Positions 16,827 to 25,738 of a DNA stretch of 64,000 nt are shown here, one piece after another. Source of the stretch: CAVXYG01 sp963706835 (lineage in GTDB: Bacteria > Actinomycetota > Actinomycetes > S36-B12 > GCA-2699445); the NCBI GenBank assembly GCA_963706835.1, contig CAVPOB010000015.1, positions 186,001 through 250,000 of the forward strand, given 5' to 3'. Numbering within the stretch: position 1 is the stretch's first letter; the number at the start of each line of letters is the position of its first letter. A model generated the notes under the pieces. The model searched no databases. It was given only the letters and a program-made list of their open reading frames with translations, and was not told where the DNA came from. Position numbers and translations under genes: made by a program.

Positions 16827-17713
16827 TGCTGTCGGAGGTGCTGCGGCAGGAGTTGGCCGGCCGGCGCGTGCTGGCCACCGACCTCGACGGCACGCTGCTG
16901 CGACCGGATCTGACCGTCAGCGAGGTCACCCGATCGGCCATCGCCGACGCGGTGGCGGCCGGCATCCGTGTCATCTTCGTCACCGGACGCCCGCCCCGGT
17001 GGATGCGCGTCGTAGCGCGGGAGACCGGCCACGCCGGTACCGCGATCTGCGCCAACGGGGCCGTTCTGCTGGACCTCACCGACGAGCGCGTCCTGCACCG
17101 CACCACGATTGACATCGCGGCCGCCGGTGATGTGGCGGCCGGCCTGCGGGAGCGGTACGGCACGGGGGTGCACTTCGCGCTGGAGCGGGTTGCGGTGGCG
17201 CCGATGGCGGCCAACACGGCACCGTTCGGCGGCGGCTCGCCGACGGAGTTCGCGCTGGAGTCCGGCTACCGGGGCCGGCTGCCGCTCCCGGCGGACTCCC
17301 CCCGGTTGCCGCTGGCGGACCTGCTGGCGCTGCCGGATCCGGTGAAGCTGCTGGCGCGACTGGAACCGGACGCCGCGGACGCCGCCGGGTTCCTGGCCGC
17401 GGCCGAGCAGTTGGCGGCCGGGCGGCTGGAGGTCACGCACTCCAGCAACCACGCCCTGCTGGAGTTCGGTCCGGCCGGCGTGACCAAGGCCACCGCCCTG
17501 GCGGAACTGGTGGCCGGCTACGGATTGTCGAGCACCGACGTCGTGGCGGTGGGGGACATGCCGAACGACGTGGCGATGCTCGATTGGGCCGGGATCGGAC
17601 TGGCGGTCCTGGACGGCCATGATCTGGCGAAGGCGGCCGCCGACCACGAGGTTCCGGGACCGCTGCAGGACGGCGTCGGCTTGGTCCTGCGGGCGATGCT
17701 GGTGGCCGCGTAA
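16826..17713 (+). CDS. HAD-superfamily phosphatase (Cof/IIB type)
   Basis: 295 residues. Motif I is LATDLDGTLLRPD near residue 17, motif II VIFVTGRPP near residue 50, and motif IV VVAVGDMPNDVAMLDWAG near residue 238, with a type IIB cap between. Members dephosphorylate sugar phosphates or nucleotides; this one's substrate is unknown. The start overlaps the serS stop by one base, and the serS-HAD pairing is recurrent in Actinobacteria. It is followed by a palindrome-rich 350-base intergenic region. Confidence 0.92.
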   Translation: MLSEVLRQELAGRRVLATDLDGTLLRPDLTVSEVTRSAIADAVAAGIRVIFVTGRPPRWMRVVARETGHAGTAICANGAVLLDLTDERVLHRTTIDIAAAGDVAAGLRERYGTGVHFALERVAVAPMAANTAPFGGGSPTEFALESGYRGRLPLPADSPRLPLADLLALPDPVKLLARLEPDAADAAGFLAAAEQLAAGRLEVTHSSNHALLEFGPAGVTKATALAELVAGYGLSSTDVVAVGDMPNDVAMLDWAGIGLAVLDGHDLAKAAADHEVPGPLQDGVGLVLRAMLVAA

Positions 17714-17734
17714 GTCACGCTTCAGTCGTAGTGG

Positions 17735-17897
17735 TGTCCGATATTCGGACATGTGGTCGAACGTGGTGACCCTCACACGTCTGGCGGAATCGGCCTGGCG
17801 ATCATCGTCTTTGCGTCGCAAAGTGACCCGCTGTAGTCCCGGCTCTATCGTGCGTAGTTCACGGTTTCCTCACAAAGATGTTCGCTATTCGGAACAT
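17735..17897. promoter_or_regulatory. Three palindromic sites upstream of the NlpC/P60 gene
   Basis: Three separate dyads lie between the HAD gene and the cell-wall hydrolase. TGTCCGATATTCGGACA (17735-17751) has perfect 7-bp arms. CTTTGCGTCGCAAAG (17809-17823) has perfect 7-bp arms around one base. ATGTTC-N8-GAACAT lies at 17878-17897. The first and third share the core TATTCGGA(A)CAT, so one regulator may bind both, 143 bases apart. I cannot name the regulator. Confidence 0.5.
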
Positions 17898-17971
17898 GGC
17901 TAGCGCACGGCGTCGCTGGCATCTACGTTTCCCTTCGTGCCCGAGTTGCGGGGGAACTCGGCGAGCGGGCA

Positions 17972-18043
17972 TCGGCGGCGAACAGATGCCGCCGACCCCA
18001 GGACGGCTCCTGGGGACGCACCCGGCCGTGGAGGACGGCCCGG
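17972..18043 (+). other. Structured 5' leader of the NlpC/P60 gene (stacked hairpins)
   Basis: Three inverted repeats follow one another: TCGGCGGC/GCCGCCGA (17972-17979 and 17988-17995), CCCCAGGA/TCCTGGGG (17996-18003 and 18008-18015), and a less perfect CCGGCCGT/ACGGCCCGG pair to about 18043. The last ends a few bases before the GAAGAAGGAG ribosome site. This could be a regulatory leader. I did not find the conserved blocks I associate with the c-di-AMP (ydaO) riboswitch often found before such genes. Confidence 0.4.
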
Positions 18044-18065
18044 GACCTCTGAAGAAGGAGCGTGC

Positions 18066-19328
18066 GTGTCTCGCACCCATCTCCGGTACGGCGGCGCCGC
18101 CCTCGTGGGCACGCTTGCCCTGGGGTTCGCCATCAACCAGTCGGCGGTCGCCACCACGGGCTTCGCGACGCCCCTGGACGAGTCGGTCATCGACCGCGCC
18201 CTGGCCTCGCTGCCCGACCCGGCCTCGCAGGCCGATGTGCCGCAGGCCGTCACCGCCGGTGTCACCGTGCCGGCGCTGACGCACCTGTCCATCCCCAACC
18301 TGGGCGCCGCCGTGACGGCGCAGGGGTACGCGCTGCGCGACCTCCTCGTCGACGCTTCGCCCGACCTGGCCGATCGCGACCTGGCATTCGTCGTGCAGCG
18401 TCTCGACGGCGAGAACTGGGTGGATGCCGCATCCGGCACTACGGCGGGCGCCGATGACCTGGCAACGGTGGCGAACATGCCGGCAGGCACCTACCGCGTC
18501 GTCGTCCCGGCCCAGTTCGGCATGGCCGAGTTCGTCGGATCGCCGATGGAGCATCAGCCGCGACAACTGACCGCCGGCCTGTCGTACAACAGCGCCGACT
18601 ACGTGACCACCGTGGACGTCAGCCCCGATCCCTCCGGCGCCTACCAGTTCACGCTGCAGCGCAAGAGCGGCAGCACCTGGCAGGACGTGCAGACCCTGTC
18701 CACGAGCTCGCCCGACGGCGGCTACGGCTTCACCAGCATCCCGTCCGGCACGTACCGCATCGTGGTGCCGGACCAGGCCGATGCCCTCGGGGCCACCTCC
18801 ACCGAGGTCACGGTCGTTTCCCGGGCCGACGCCGAGCGGGCAGCAGCGGAGGCTGCCGCGGCGGCGGCTGCGGCTGCGGCCCCCAGCTCCAGCAGCGGTA
18901 CCCGCGCTCCGGCGTCGGGCACTGCCCCGGCACCGGCTCCGGCGCCGGTGCCGGCCCCCAGCTACTCCGATGCGCCCGCAGGCAACACCGGCGGCGTTGT
19001 GGGCACCGCGCTGGCACAGGTCGGCGACCGCTACGTCCTGGGTGGCAACGGTCCGGACATCTTCGACTGCTCCGGGCTGACCAGTTACGCCTACCGCTCG
19101 GCGGGCATCTCGATCCCGCGCACCGCCGCGGCGCAGTGGGCCGCCTCCTCCCGGGTCTCCAACCCGCGGCCGGGCGACCTGGTGTTCTTCAACAACGGCG
19201 GGCACGTCGGCCTCTACCTCGGCAACGGCCAGATGGTGCACGCCGCCAACCCGAGCCGACCGGTGGAGGTCGTCAGCATCAGCGGCGGCTGGTACGGCCG
19301 CACCTTCATGGGCTTCGGGCGCTTCTAG
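18066..19328 (+). CDS. Secreted NlpC/P60 peptidoglycan endopeptidase
   Basis: About 420 residues from GTG 18066, chosen for the GAAGAAGGAG ribosome site and because the product then begins with a signal peptide (Arg, then AALVGTLALGFAINQSAVA). Two carboxypeptidase-regulatory-like beta segments (each with PxGTYRVVVP/IVVP near residues 145 and 230) are followed by an Ala-rich helix and a Pro/Ala linker. A C-terminal NlpC/P60 domain has catalytic Cys in DIFDCSGLTSYAYR and His in NNGGHVGLYLG. It cleaves peptide stems of peptidoglycan outside the membrane, likely in division or remodelling. Confidence 0.92.
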   Translation: MSRTHLRYGGAALVGTLALGFAINQSAVATTGFATPLDESVIDRALASLPDPASQADVPQAVTAGVTVPALTHLSIPNLGAAVTAQGYALRDLLVDASPDLADRDLAFVVQRLDGENWVDAASGTTAGADDLATVANMPAGTYRVVVPAQFGMAEFVGSPMEHQPRQLTAGLSYNSADYVTTVDVSPDPSGAYQFTLQRKSGSTWQDVQTLSTSSPDGGYGFTSIPSGTYRIVVPDQADALGATSTEVTVVSRADAERAAAEAAAAAAAAAAPSSSSGTRAPASGTAPAPAPAPVPAPSYSDAPAGNTGGVVGTALAQVGDRYVLGGNGPDIFDCSGLTSYAYRSAGISIPRTAAAQWAASSRVSNPRPGDLVFFNNGGHVGLYLGNGQMVHAANPSRPVEVVSISGGWYGRTFMGFGRF

Positions 19329-19343
19329 AACCGTCCCGCAGCA

Positions 19344-19392
19344 CAGCGGCCCGGCACGCGCAGCCCCCGATGCCTGCGCAGCCGGGCCGCTG
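19344..19392 (+). terminator. Hairpin terminator after the NlpC/P60 gene
   Basis: CAGCGGCCCGGC at 19344-19355 pairs perfectly with GCCGGGCCGCTG at 19381-19392, giving a 12-bp GC-rich stem starting 16 bases after the stop codon. It is followed by TCGTTGTG. The T-tract is weak, as is common in high-GC actinobacteria. Confidence 0.75.
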
Positions 19393-19459
19393 TCGTTGTG
19401 CCCCGGGTCGATCTCACGCTGCGTGACCGGACGGGGCGCCGCATAGCGGACGGCAACGC

Positions 19460-19504
19460 AAACCTCCGTTCCCGCCCCAAATTGCTGCCCAGGAACGGCG
19501 GTTT
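19460..19504. terminator. Second inverted repeat between convergent genes
   Basis: AAACCTCCGTTCC (19460-19472) pairs with GGAACGGCGGTTT (19492-19504), 13 bp with one mismatch. The arm ends are A/T-rich on both strands, so it can act as a terminator in both directions between the NlpC/P60 gene and pheA. Confidence 0.6.
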
Positions 19505-19575
19505 CCGTTCGGCTCCAACGCCGCCAGGCCGGCTCCCCCCGCAGCGACTACGCTCCGTCCACCGACCGGCTCTGG

Positions 19576-20511
19576 CTAGACCGCATCCCCATCGCGGATC
19601 TGGGCCAACCACTCGCGCGCGTCGGCGTAATCCTCATCGGAGACCCCGCTGCGCACTACCGGTTCGCGGCAGTCGTGGCGCGGGTAGGAACCGAGGAAGC
19701 GCACGTCGGCGCAGACGCGGCGCAACCCCATCAGCGCCTCCCCCACGCGGGCATCCTCGACATGGCCCTCCAGATCGATCGAGAAATAGTAGTCGCCGAG
19801 CACCTTCTTGGTGGGTCGCGACTCGATGCGGGTGAGGTTGATGCCCCGCACCGCGAACTCGGTGAGGATCTCCAACAGCGCACCGGAGTGGTCGGCTCGC
19901 ATGAAGAGCATCAACGTGGTCTTGTCGGCGCCGGAGCGCAGCGGCAGGGCGCCGGGCCGCTGGACCAGGACGAAACGGGTGGAGGCGTCGTCGTTGTCGG
20001 CGATGGAGTCGGCAAGGATCGTCAGGCCGTAGCGGCTCGCGGCCAGGGTCTGAGCGATCGCCGCGTCGAACGGTGCCGGATCCTCCACCAGGGCCGCGGC
20101 GGCGGCTGCAGTCGAAGATGCCGGAATGACGTGGACGCCGGGCAGGTGGTCGGCCAACCAGCCGCGGCACTGGGCCTCCGCATGGGGATGCGTGGCGACG
20201 GCTTTGACAGCGTCCATCGACGTCCCCGGCCGAGCCATCAGGGCGAACCGCACCGGCAGCGCAATCTCATCGGTGATGACCAGCGGATCGCCCACGCCGA
20301 GTTCGTCCAGGGTCGCCGATACCGAGCCCTCCACGGAGTTCTCGATGGGCACCAGGGCGGCGTCGTACTGCCCGTCGCGGACCCCCTCCAGCGCCGCAGT
20401 CACCGTCGGCTCGGGCACCAGCACCGCACCGGCTGAGCGGGGCATGGCGAGCAGGGCGGCCTCGGAGAACGTGCCGGAGGGGCCGAGGTAGGCGTAGCGC
20501 GGTTGACTCAT
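19576..20511 (-). CDS. pheA: Prephenate dehydratase
   Basis: 311 residues. The prephenate dehydratase domain opens with YLGPSGTFSEAAL and includes PIENSVEGSV and the catalytic TRF triplet in DDASTRFVLV near residue 180. A C-terminal ACT domain from about residue 195 carries the phenylalanine-binding ESRP motif (LTRIESRPTKK). It converts prephenate to phenylpyruvate, with Phe feedback through the ACT domain. The start overlaps the DUF4446 gene stop by four bases, so that gene is translated first in the pair. Confidence 0.96.
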   Translation of the reverse strand: MSQPRYAYLGPSGTFSEAALLAMPRSAGAVLVPEPTVTAALEGVRDGQYDAALVPIENSVEGSVSATLDELGVGDPLVITDEIALPVRFALMARPGTSMDAVKAVATHPHAEAQCRGWLADHLPGVHVIPASSTAAAAAALVEDPAPFDAAIAQTLAASRYGLTILADSIADNDDASTRFVLVQRPGALPLRSGADKTTLMLFMRADHSGALLEILTEFAVRGINLTRIESRPTKKVLGDYYFSIDLEGHVEDARVGEALMGLRRVCADVRFLGSYPRHDCREPVVRSGVSDEDYADAREWLAQIRDGDAV

Positions 20512-20942
20512 GACACTCGCTTCTGGGTACCCATGGCCTTCGCCACCGCCTCATGCTCCTCCGGCGACAGCGCGACGATACCGACGCCCCGGCGCACGTG
20601 CTTGAGGTAGTTGCGACTGTTCTCGCGGCCGTTCATCGTCGTCATCACCAGTCCGTTGCCATGCTCGTCCAACAGCGCCGCGGAACTGGACAGCTTGCCG
20701 CTGATATCGGCGAATGCATCGAAGCGGACGATGGCGACCCGGCTGAGCGGGCCCTGCACGTCGGGCAGCGTGATCGTCGTTCCCGGCTGCGGGCCCTGCT
20801 GCTCAGCTGCCTCCTGCGCCCCGGCAGGCAGCGACGCCAACGCGCGACGCATTGCAGCATCCACTCGGTTGGCCCGCAGCAGCGCGAGCCCGCCGACCAA
20901 CAGGGCCAGCAGCGTCAGGACCAGGAGCAGCCATTGGGGCAT
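20508..20942 (-). CDS. DUF4446 membrane-anchored protein
   Basis: 144 residues from ATG 20942. An N-terminal membrane helix (LLLVLTLLALLVGGLALL) is followed by the DUF4446 core, recognisable from VRFDAFADISGKLSSSAALLDEHGNG and NGRENSRNYLK. Function of the family is unknown; it is widespread in Gram-positive bacteria. It lies directly upstream of pheA with an ATGA overlap, so the two are co-translated. The longer open frame upstream overlaps a terminator and is unlikely to be used. Confidence 0.85.
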   Translation of the reverse strand: MPQWLLLVLTLLALLVGGLALLRANRVDAAMRRALASLPAGAQEAAEQQGPQPGTTITLPDVQGPLSRVAIVRFDAFADISGKLSSSAALLDEHGNGLVMTTMNGRENSRNYLKHVRRGVGIVALSPEEHEAVAKAMGTQKRVS

Positions 20943-21025
20943 ACAGCCAGGGTAGCGGCGCACCGGCACCCGCCCGAGCGGCTGGATGCTCGGACGATCG
21001 GTCGCCCGAGCAACGGCAAGAAAAG

Positions 21026-21065
21026 GTCCGAGTGCTACCGACGGGGGATGCAGCAGCACTCGGAC
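21026..21065 (-). terminator. Intrinsic terminator of the SEC-C gene
   Basis: GTCCGAGTGCT (21026-21036) and AGCACTCGGAC (21055-21065) form a perfect 11-bp stem. Read on the minus strand it is followed by CTTTTCTTG, a usable T-tract, about 75 bases downstream of the SEC-C gene stop. Confidence 0.85.
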
Positions 21066-21141
21066 GCCCACAACCTATGGGGTAGCAACGTGAAGTGCAA
21101 GTCCGGTTTACGGTGTGTCGCGATGCGTGTTGCCGTGGCCT

Positions 21142-22092
21142 CTAGCGGAGCGTGAGTTGCCGGTTCTGCAGGCCCGCTTTGGCGGCCCGCTCGTCGGCGG
21201 TGAGCGGCTGCTGGGAGGCCATCGCCTCCTGCAGTCGCACCAGGTATTCGGCCGCCGCCTCCTCCACCTGGTCCGGCTCGGTACCGGGGGCGAGATCCCA
21301 GACCGGGACCAGCAGTCCGTGCGCCCGGAAGGAGCCGATGAACCGGGACCCCTCCCCCACGGTGTCGGCGCCGCGGGCATGGAGTCGCGCGAAGCCGTCG
21401 AGCACCGCATCCTCCTCGAACGGCAGCACCCATCGCAGGTGTTCCTTGCTCCCGATGCGCACCCAGTAGGCCGCCTCCACACCGCCGAGCCGAGCAGTGG
21501 GGACCAGCGCCTCGTTGGCCCGATCCAGAGCCGCCTGCATCTCCCCCTGCACCTCCTGACCGGCGAGCCAGAAGTCGAACCCGTTGTGCATGGTGACCTC
21601 GAACGGCGCCTCAGGGTCGAGCAGGTCCTGCAGTCGCGGACCGGGCCCGGGGAGGTCGAGCACACCGATCTGCGATCCCGGTCCGGCCTCGAATGCCCGA
21701 AGCAGCACGTCGGCGAGGTCTCGGGAGGCATCGCCGGAAGAGACGCGCGTCTGCAGCCCGAGCAGCACCTCGCCATCGGCGCGCACCAGGCCGGGCACCG
21801 CCCCGGGCAGCAGGGTGGCAACGGTGACCCGCTGGTCGGCGTGCTCGCCGAGCATCGTCACCGACGCGGTAGCGGCGGGCACCATCTCCCGCATCGCGAT
21901 CCAGTCGCACTCCCCCGGCAGTCCTTCGAACGGCCTGGCGACCAGTCGCCGGCTGGCCTGGGCGGCTGCCCGACCGTGGCAGACCTTGTACTTCTTGCCG
22001 GAACCGCACGGGCATGGCTCGCGGGGCCCGACGACGGGCAGATCGGCGGCGTCGATGGCGGTGGCGCGGCGGGGCGTCTTCTTCTTAGCCAT
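21142..22092 (-). CDS. SEC-C zinc-motif protein (DUF5926-like)
   Basis: About 316 residues starting at MAKKKTPRR. A short basic N-terminus leads to a SEC-C zinc-binding motif (REPCPCGSGKKYKVCHG, near residues 24-40), where the metal ligands are CxC and C-H. The rest (FEGLPGECDWIAMREMVPAAT and a long alpha/beta region) matches the actinobacterial DUF5926 family of unknown function. SEC-C motifs occur on SecA and on many proteins that contact ribosome or translocon. It ends before a strong terminator. The GDPD gene lies 16 bases upstream on the same strand, so both are likely one unit. Confidence 0.85.
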   Translation of the reverse strand: MAKKKTPRRATAIDAADLPVVGPREPCPCGSGKKYKVCHGRAAAQASRRLVARPFEGLPGECDWIAMREMVPAATASVTMLGEHADQRVTVATLLPGAVPGLVRADGEVLLGLQTRVSSGDASRDLADVLLRAFEAGPGSQIGVLDLPGPGPRLQDLLDPEAPFEVTMHNGFDFWLAGQEVQGEMQAALDRANEALVPTARLGGVEAAYWVRIGSKEHLRWVLPFEEDAVLDGFARLHARGADTVGEGSRFIGSFRAHGLLVPVWDLAPGTEPDQVEEAAAEYLVRLQEAMASQQPLTADERAAKAGLQNRQLTLR

Positions 22093-22108
22093 GGGGTCAG
22101 GGTACGGG

Positions 22109-22924
22109 TCAGGGGCGCACGCCGGTGCGACGCAGATGCGCCAGCACCTGCTCCGGCCGGTTGGTGATGACGCCGTCGATCTCGATCCTGGCGCACAGAT
22201 CGACATCGGCGAGATCATCGACGACCCAGCAATACAGCTGATTGCCGGCGGTGTGGGCTCGCCGTACGTAGCCGGGGTGCTGCCGCACGATGTCGATGGA
22301 GGGGCCGGCGATGGCTGCCCCGTATGGCAGGAATCCGCCGCGGAACCGGATGGGCACCCGCTCCATCAGCAGCACTGCGGGCACGCCCGGTGCGAACTGC
22401 CGCATCCGGCGCACCGCGATCTCTGCAAACGACATCAGCACGATGGGCGAGGTGCCGTCGCGCGGCGGCCGGGCCAGGCCGAACCGCTCCAACTCCTGCA
22501 CCACGCGGCGCTCCAGGTAGCCGCCGTAGCGGGTGGGGTGCTTGGTCTCCACGAGCAGCCGGATGGGCCGCTGGTAGGACAGGACCAGTTCCAGCAGGCG
22601 GCCCAGCGTCAGGACCGTGCCGCGGGCGGGGTCCCAGTCCGGCGCCTCCCCGTCGTGCCAGGAGGAGAAGTCGTGGCGCTGCAGTTGGTGCAGCGTCTTC
22701 GTCGAGACGACACCGGTGCCGCTGCTGGTCCGGTCGATGCGCCGATCGTGCACGCAGACCAGATGGCCGTCGGCGGTCAGGCGGACATCGCACTCCAGTC
22801 CGTCCGCACCGACCTCCAGGGCCCGCTCGTAGGCGCCCAACGTATGTTCGGCCCGCTCGGCGCTGGCACCGCGGTGGGCGAACACCGCCGGGCCGTGACC
22901 GAAATCATGCCGCCACGCCTGCAT
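22109..22924 (-). CDS. Glycerophosphodiester phosphodiesterase family protein
   Basis: About 271 residues from ATG 22924; a GTG at 22969 would add 15 residues of low conservation. The GDPD TIM-barrel signature is clear: FAHRGASAERAEHTLGAYERAL, the metal site GLECDVRLTADGHLVCVHD, the ETKH strand and the C-terminal DGVITNRPE. It hydrolyses glycerophosphodiesters to glycerol-3-phosphate and an alcohol. No signal peptide is seen, so it is cytoplasmic. It lies just upstream of the SEC-C gene. Confidence 0.92.
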   Translation of the reverse strand: MQAWRHDFGHGPAVFAHRGASAERAEHTLGAYERALEVGADGLECDVRLTADGHLVCVHDRRIDRTSSGTGVVSTKTLHQLQRHDFSSWHDGEAPDWDPARGTVLTLGRLLELVLSYQRPIRLLVETKHPTRYGGYLERRVVQELERFGLARPPRDGTSPIVLMSFAEIAVRRMRQFAPGVPAVLLMERVPIRFRGGFLPYGAAIAGPSIDIVRQHPGYVRRAHTAGNQLYCWVVDDLADVDLCARIEIDGVITNRPEQVLAHLRRTGVRP

Positions 22925-23001
22925 CACGCCATCATCGTGCCAGCGAGGCCCAGCCGAAGGCTGCGTCACACCCCGGCCGGCGCGCAGGATTCACGCCCTC
23001 G

Positions 23002-23412
23002 TCACAATGCCTTGGGCGTCTCGTCGTCGACCACATCGATGCCCTCGGCGAGCACGCCGAAACTGCCGTCGGCGTCGATGACCGACACCGTCTCGTCGGC
23101 CACTGTGGTCCCGTCCGGTGCCACGACTGCGACCACCTCGTCGATCAATGTCACACCGGACTCCTCGTCCACCACGGTGGTGACGATGTCCCCCACGATG
23201 CTGCCGTCCTCGGCCACATCGGCCCACGCCGACTGCGTGATGTCCATCGCGAACTCGTCGTCGTGGCTGTGGTCGGTGTCATCGGTGTCCACCGCGACGT
23301 CGAAGTCCGCCCCGAGGCCGGCCGTAATCACGGTGGCGTTGGCGGTGTCCGGTTCCCCGATACCGAGCTCCCCGATCTCGATGTCCCCGTTCGCGCTGAT
23401 CTGATCGGCCAT
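23002..23412 (-). CDS. Acidic protein of unknown function
   Basis: 136 residues preceded by a near-ideal AGGAGG ribosome site seven bases from the ATG, which supports a real gene. The sequence is very rich in Asp/Glu and Val/Thr (for example DVAVDTDDTDHSHDDEF and VVDEESGVTLIDEV) with alternating strand-like segments and almost no Lys or Arg. There is no signal peptide, membrane segment or cysteine. I do not recognise a family. It lies next to the first IS1380 remnant. Confidence 0.65.
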   Translation of the reverse strand: MADQISANGDIEIGELGIGEPDTANATVITAGLGADFDVAVDTDDTDHSHDDEFAMDITQSAWADVAEDGSIVGDIVTTVVDEESGVTLIDEVVAVVAPDGTTVADETVSVIDADGSFGVLAEGIDVVDDETPKAL

Positions 23413-23486
23413 GTCCTAACCTCCTGAGTTCCTGTTCGGAGTGTTGTTGGGCGAGGGCCAAGATCGCGAGCCGAGCGGCACCCGTT

Positions 23487-24068
23487 TACCCTGGATCCAC
23501 AGATGATCTTGGCCGTGTGGGGCGTGGTAGAGACGCCGAGGTGCTCGCCTGAGCGTGAGAATGGTTGTTGCGAAGCAACCATTCACGTGGCGCGGGGAGC
23601 ATCTCGTAGCTGCAGCCTTCGCACGCTTGTTCCTCGATGTCAGCAGCGTTCGACGAGCCCGACCTGGTCGTGTCGGCGGGCCTGGTCCCAGCGGTCGCCG
23701 GCTGGCCGGGCGGACGGACCTGCTGCCCGGGATCGACCAAGGGTGCCTGATCGACATCGACGACGCCATCGACCGGGTCTACGGCGCCTCCAAGCAGGGC
23801 GCCGCGTTCGGGCACACCGGGGTGCGTGGGCTGGACGCGCAGGTCGCCACGATCAGCACGGCGGACCCGGCGCCGGTGATCGCCGCCGCCCGGCTGCGGA
23901 AGGGCTCCCGCAACTCCGGGCACGGCGCGCCCCGGATGATCGCCGACGCCGACGCCGTCGCCACCGCCAAGCGGTACGGTGCCCGCGGCACGATCCCGCC
24001 CATGCGCACGATCGACGAGTTTGTCGACGGGCTCGATGCCATCAGGGCCGCCGAGGACGTCGAGCAGT
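23487..24068 (+). pseudogene. IS1380-family transposase remnant, copy 1 (internally deleted)
   Basis: From TTACCCTGGATCCACAG onward the DNA matches copy 2 at 29470. The transposase would start at ATG 23637 (SAAFDEPDLVVSAGLVPAVA). It is then cut by an internal deletion of about 190 bases relative to copy 2 and continues out of frame with LLPGIDQGCLIDID, RVYGASKQGAAFGHT and VRGLDAQVATIST, all typical of IS1380 DDE transposases. It breaks off after about DAIRAAEDVEQ. An upstream hairpin, GAATGGTTG/CAACCATTC at 23559-23584, is shared with copy 2. It is not functional. Confidence 0.85.
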
Positions 24069-24303
24069 GCGTTCATCGCCGATCCGCTGCCGAAGCCGGC
24101 GGACGGGCGGCGCCGGCCGTTCGCCGACGCCCCGCGACCCACGGCCGGCTCGGCCAATCAGGATGTCCACCCAACGGGGTCAGCCCATGTTCCTCGGTCG
24201 GCTGCGTGATGAACGAAGAAACCGCTGTGAACAGACATCGGGATCAGGCGCGTCATAGTGTGCCAGTGGTTGTCGGAGGAACAGCGAAGTGCAGGGAGTC
24301 GGG

Positions 24304-25728
24304 ATGATGAAGAGGGTGCTCGGGCGTCGGATGGCGGTTGGCGCCCTGGCGGCGCTGGCACTGGTCATGGGGCAGTCGGTCGGGGTGGCTTCGGCCAAGG
24401 ACCATGTTGAGCCACCTAGCGCGAAGCCGTTCGAGGTGATGACGCAGAACCTCTACCTCGGCGCCGACGTGGGTGTGGCGATCGACATCATCGTCGATCC
24501 AGGGGGTGGTTCCCTGGCCGAGCGGGTCCAGGCGGCAGCCCAGTTCATGTGGGACCAGGTCGCGGCCACGGATTTCACCACTCGCGCTCCGAACCTCGCC
24601 GGGATCGCCGCCCGGTACTCCCCGGACGTGATCGGCCTGCAGGAAGCCGTGGTGTGGCGCTGCCAGAAGAACCTGCTGTCACCGACAGTCGACGTCTACA
24701 ACTTCACCGAGCAGTACCTGGCGGCCATGGCGGACGCCGGGGTGCCATACGTGGTCGCCGAGTTCGATGGCGATCAGGCGTTCAACCCCGGGTTCAAGAT
24801 CGGACCCATCCCAGGACTCTCCGTCGTCAACGACCCGGACACCTTCCAGCCGATCTTCGGTCAGGACACCGCCACGTGCGGATTCGAGATGGCCGACGCG
24901 CTCCTCGTGCGCGCCGACCTGGCCGACCAGGTGACCGCTGTGGGGCAGAACGACTACGACCGGAAACTCGGTATCGAAGGGATCTTCGACATCGTCCGCG
25001 GCTACTCATGGGCCGATGTCACCGTCAGCGGGCACAGCGCGCGCTTCGTGACGACCCATCTGGAGTCGCTGTGGTCGTTCGACGAAGTCACTGCGGCGGG
25101 TGACCAGTCCCGCCAGCTGGTCGCGGAACTGGAAGACGTGGCCAAGCCGCTGGTCGTGATGGGCGACTTCAACAACGACCCGCGCGATCCTCGTCCGGCA
25201 GGTGAGCCGAATCCTGGCGGGCAGCCCGAGGCCAGCGATGCATGCCCCGCGCAGCCTGCGAACCCGACTCCGGGGACGGCCAGCACCGAGTGCAACAGCT
25301 ACTGGGTGATGCGCAGCGCGGGGTACACCGACATCGGGCCCGACGCCGATGACCCGATGAACTACACCTGGGGTTCGCAGGCCGAACTCGCCGGTCCGGA
25401 CTCGCGGCGGATCGAGGCGGCCCTCGCCATGGGCAACCCCTACGGCTTCACCGACCGTCTGGACTACGTCTTCGTGAAGAACGGCGTGACGGTCAAGTCC
25501 AAGAACTCGCCCACCGTGATCGGCAACGTCTGGCCGGACAGCCCGGACAACTGGACGTGCGAGAACACTGCCAACCAGATCGACAACACCGAGGCGATGT
25601 CGCAGATCCTGGCCGATGCGGGTGTGATCGGCGCTCCGATCCTCGGCACCGGGGTGTGCTTCCCGACCGACCACGCCGGGCTGGTCTCCGAACTACGGAT
25701 CGTCCCTGGTCAACTCGGCAAACGATAG
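24304..25728 (+). CDS. Secreted endonuclease/exonuclease/phosphatase-fold protein
   Basis: About 474 residues from ATG 24304 behind GGGAG (GTG 24289 would add five residues). A signal peptide (RMAVGALAALALVMGQSVGVASA) is followed by a DNase I-like fold: VMTQNLYLGAD near residue 45, DVIGLQEAV with the metal Glu near 110, TTHLES, VMGDFNNDP near 285, LDYVFVKNG, and the terminal SDH-like PTDHAGLVSE. Such proteins act as secreted nucleases, phosphodiesterases or sphingomyelinase-like enzymes; substrate is unclear. The gene sits between two IS1380 remnants and may be acquired. Confidence 0.88.
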   Translation: MMKRVLGRRMAVGALAALALVMGQSVGVASAKDHVEPPSAKPFEVMTQNLYLGADVGVAIDIIVDPGGGSLAERVQAAAQFMWDQVAATDFTTRAPNLAGIAARYSPDVIGLQEAVVWRCQKNLLSPTVDVYNFTEQYLAAMADAGVPYVVAEFDGDQAFNPGFKIGPIPGLSVVNDPDTFQPIFGQDTATCGFEMADALLVRADLADQVTAVGQNDYDRKLGIEGIFDIVRGYSWADVTVSGHSARFVTTHLESLWSFDEVTAAGDQSRQLVAELEDVAKPLVVMGDFNNDPRDPRPAGEPNPGGQPEASDACPAQPANPTPGTASTECNSYWVMRSAGYTDIGPDADDPMNYTWGSQAELAGPDSRRIEAALAMGNPYGFTDRLDYVFVKNGVTVKSKNSPTVIGNVWPDSPDNWTCENTANQIDNTEAMSQILADAGVIGAPILGTGVCFPTDHAGLVSELRIVPGQLGKR

Positions 25729-25738
25729 GCGCGCAGGC

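Noticed and set aside
17930..18065. c-di-AMP (ydaO) riboswitch before the NlpC/P60 gene
   Set aside because: Such riboswitches often precede these genes, but I could not find the conserved core blocks by eye; only generic GC-rich hairpins are visible. A covariance-model search would decide.
23456..23514. Inverted repeat GGCCAAGATC / GATCTTGGCC at the edge of IS1380 copy 1
   Set aside because: The second arm is part of the IS left end, but copy 2 lacks the first arm, so it is probably chance rather than a terminal inverted repeat.
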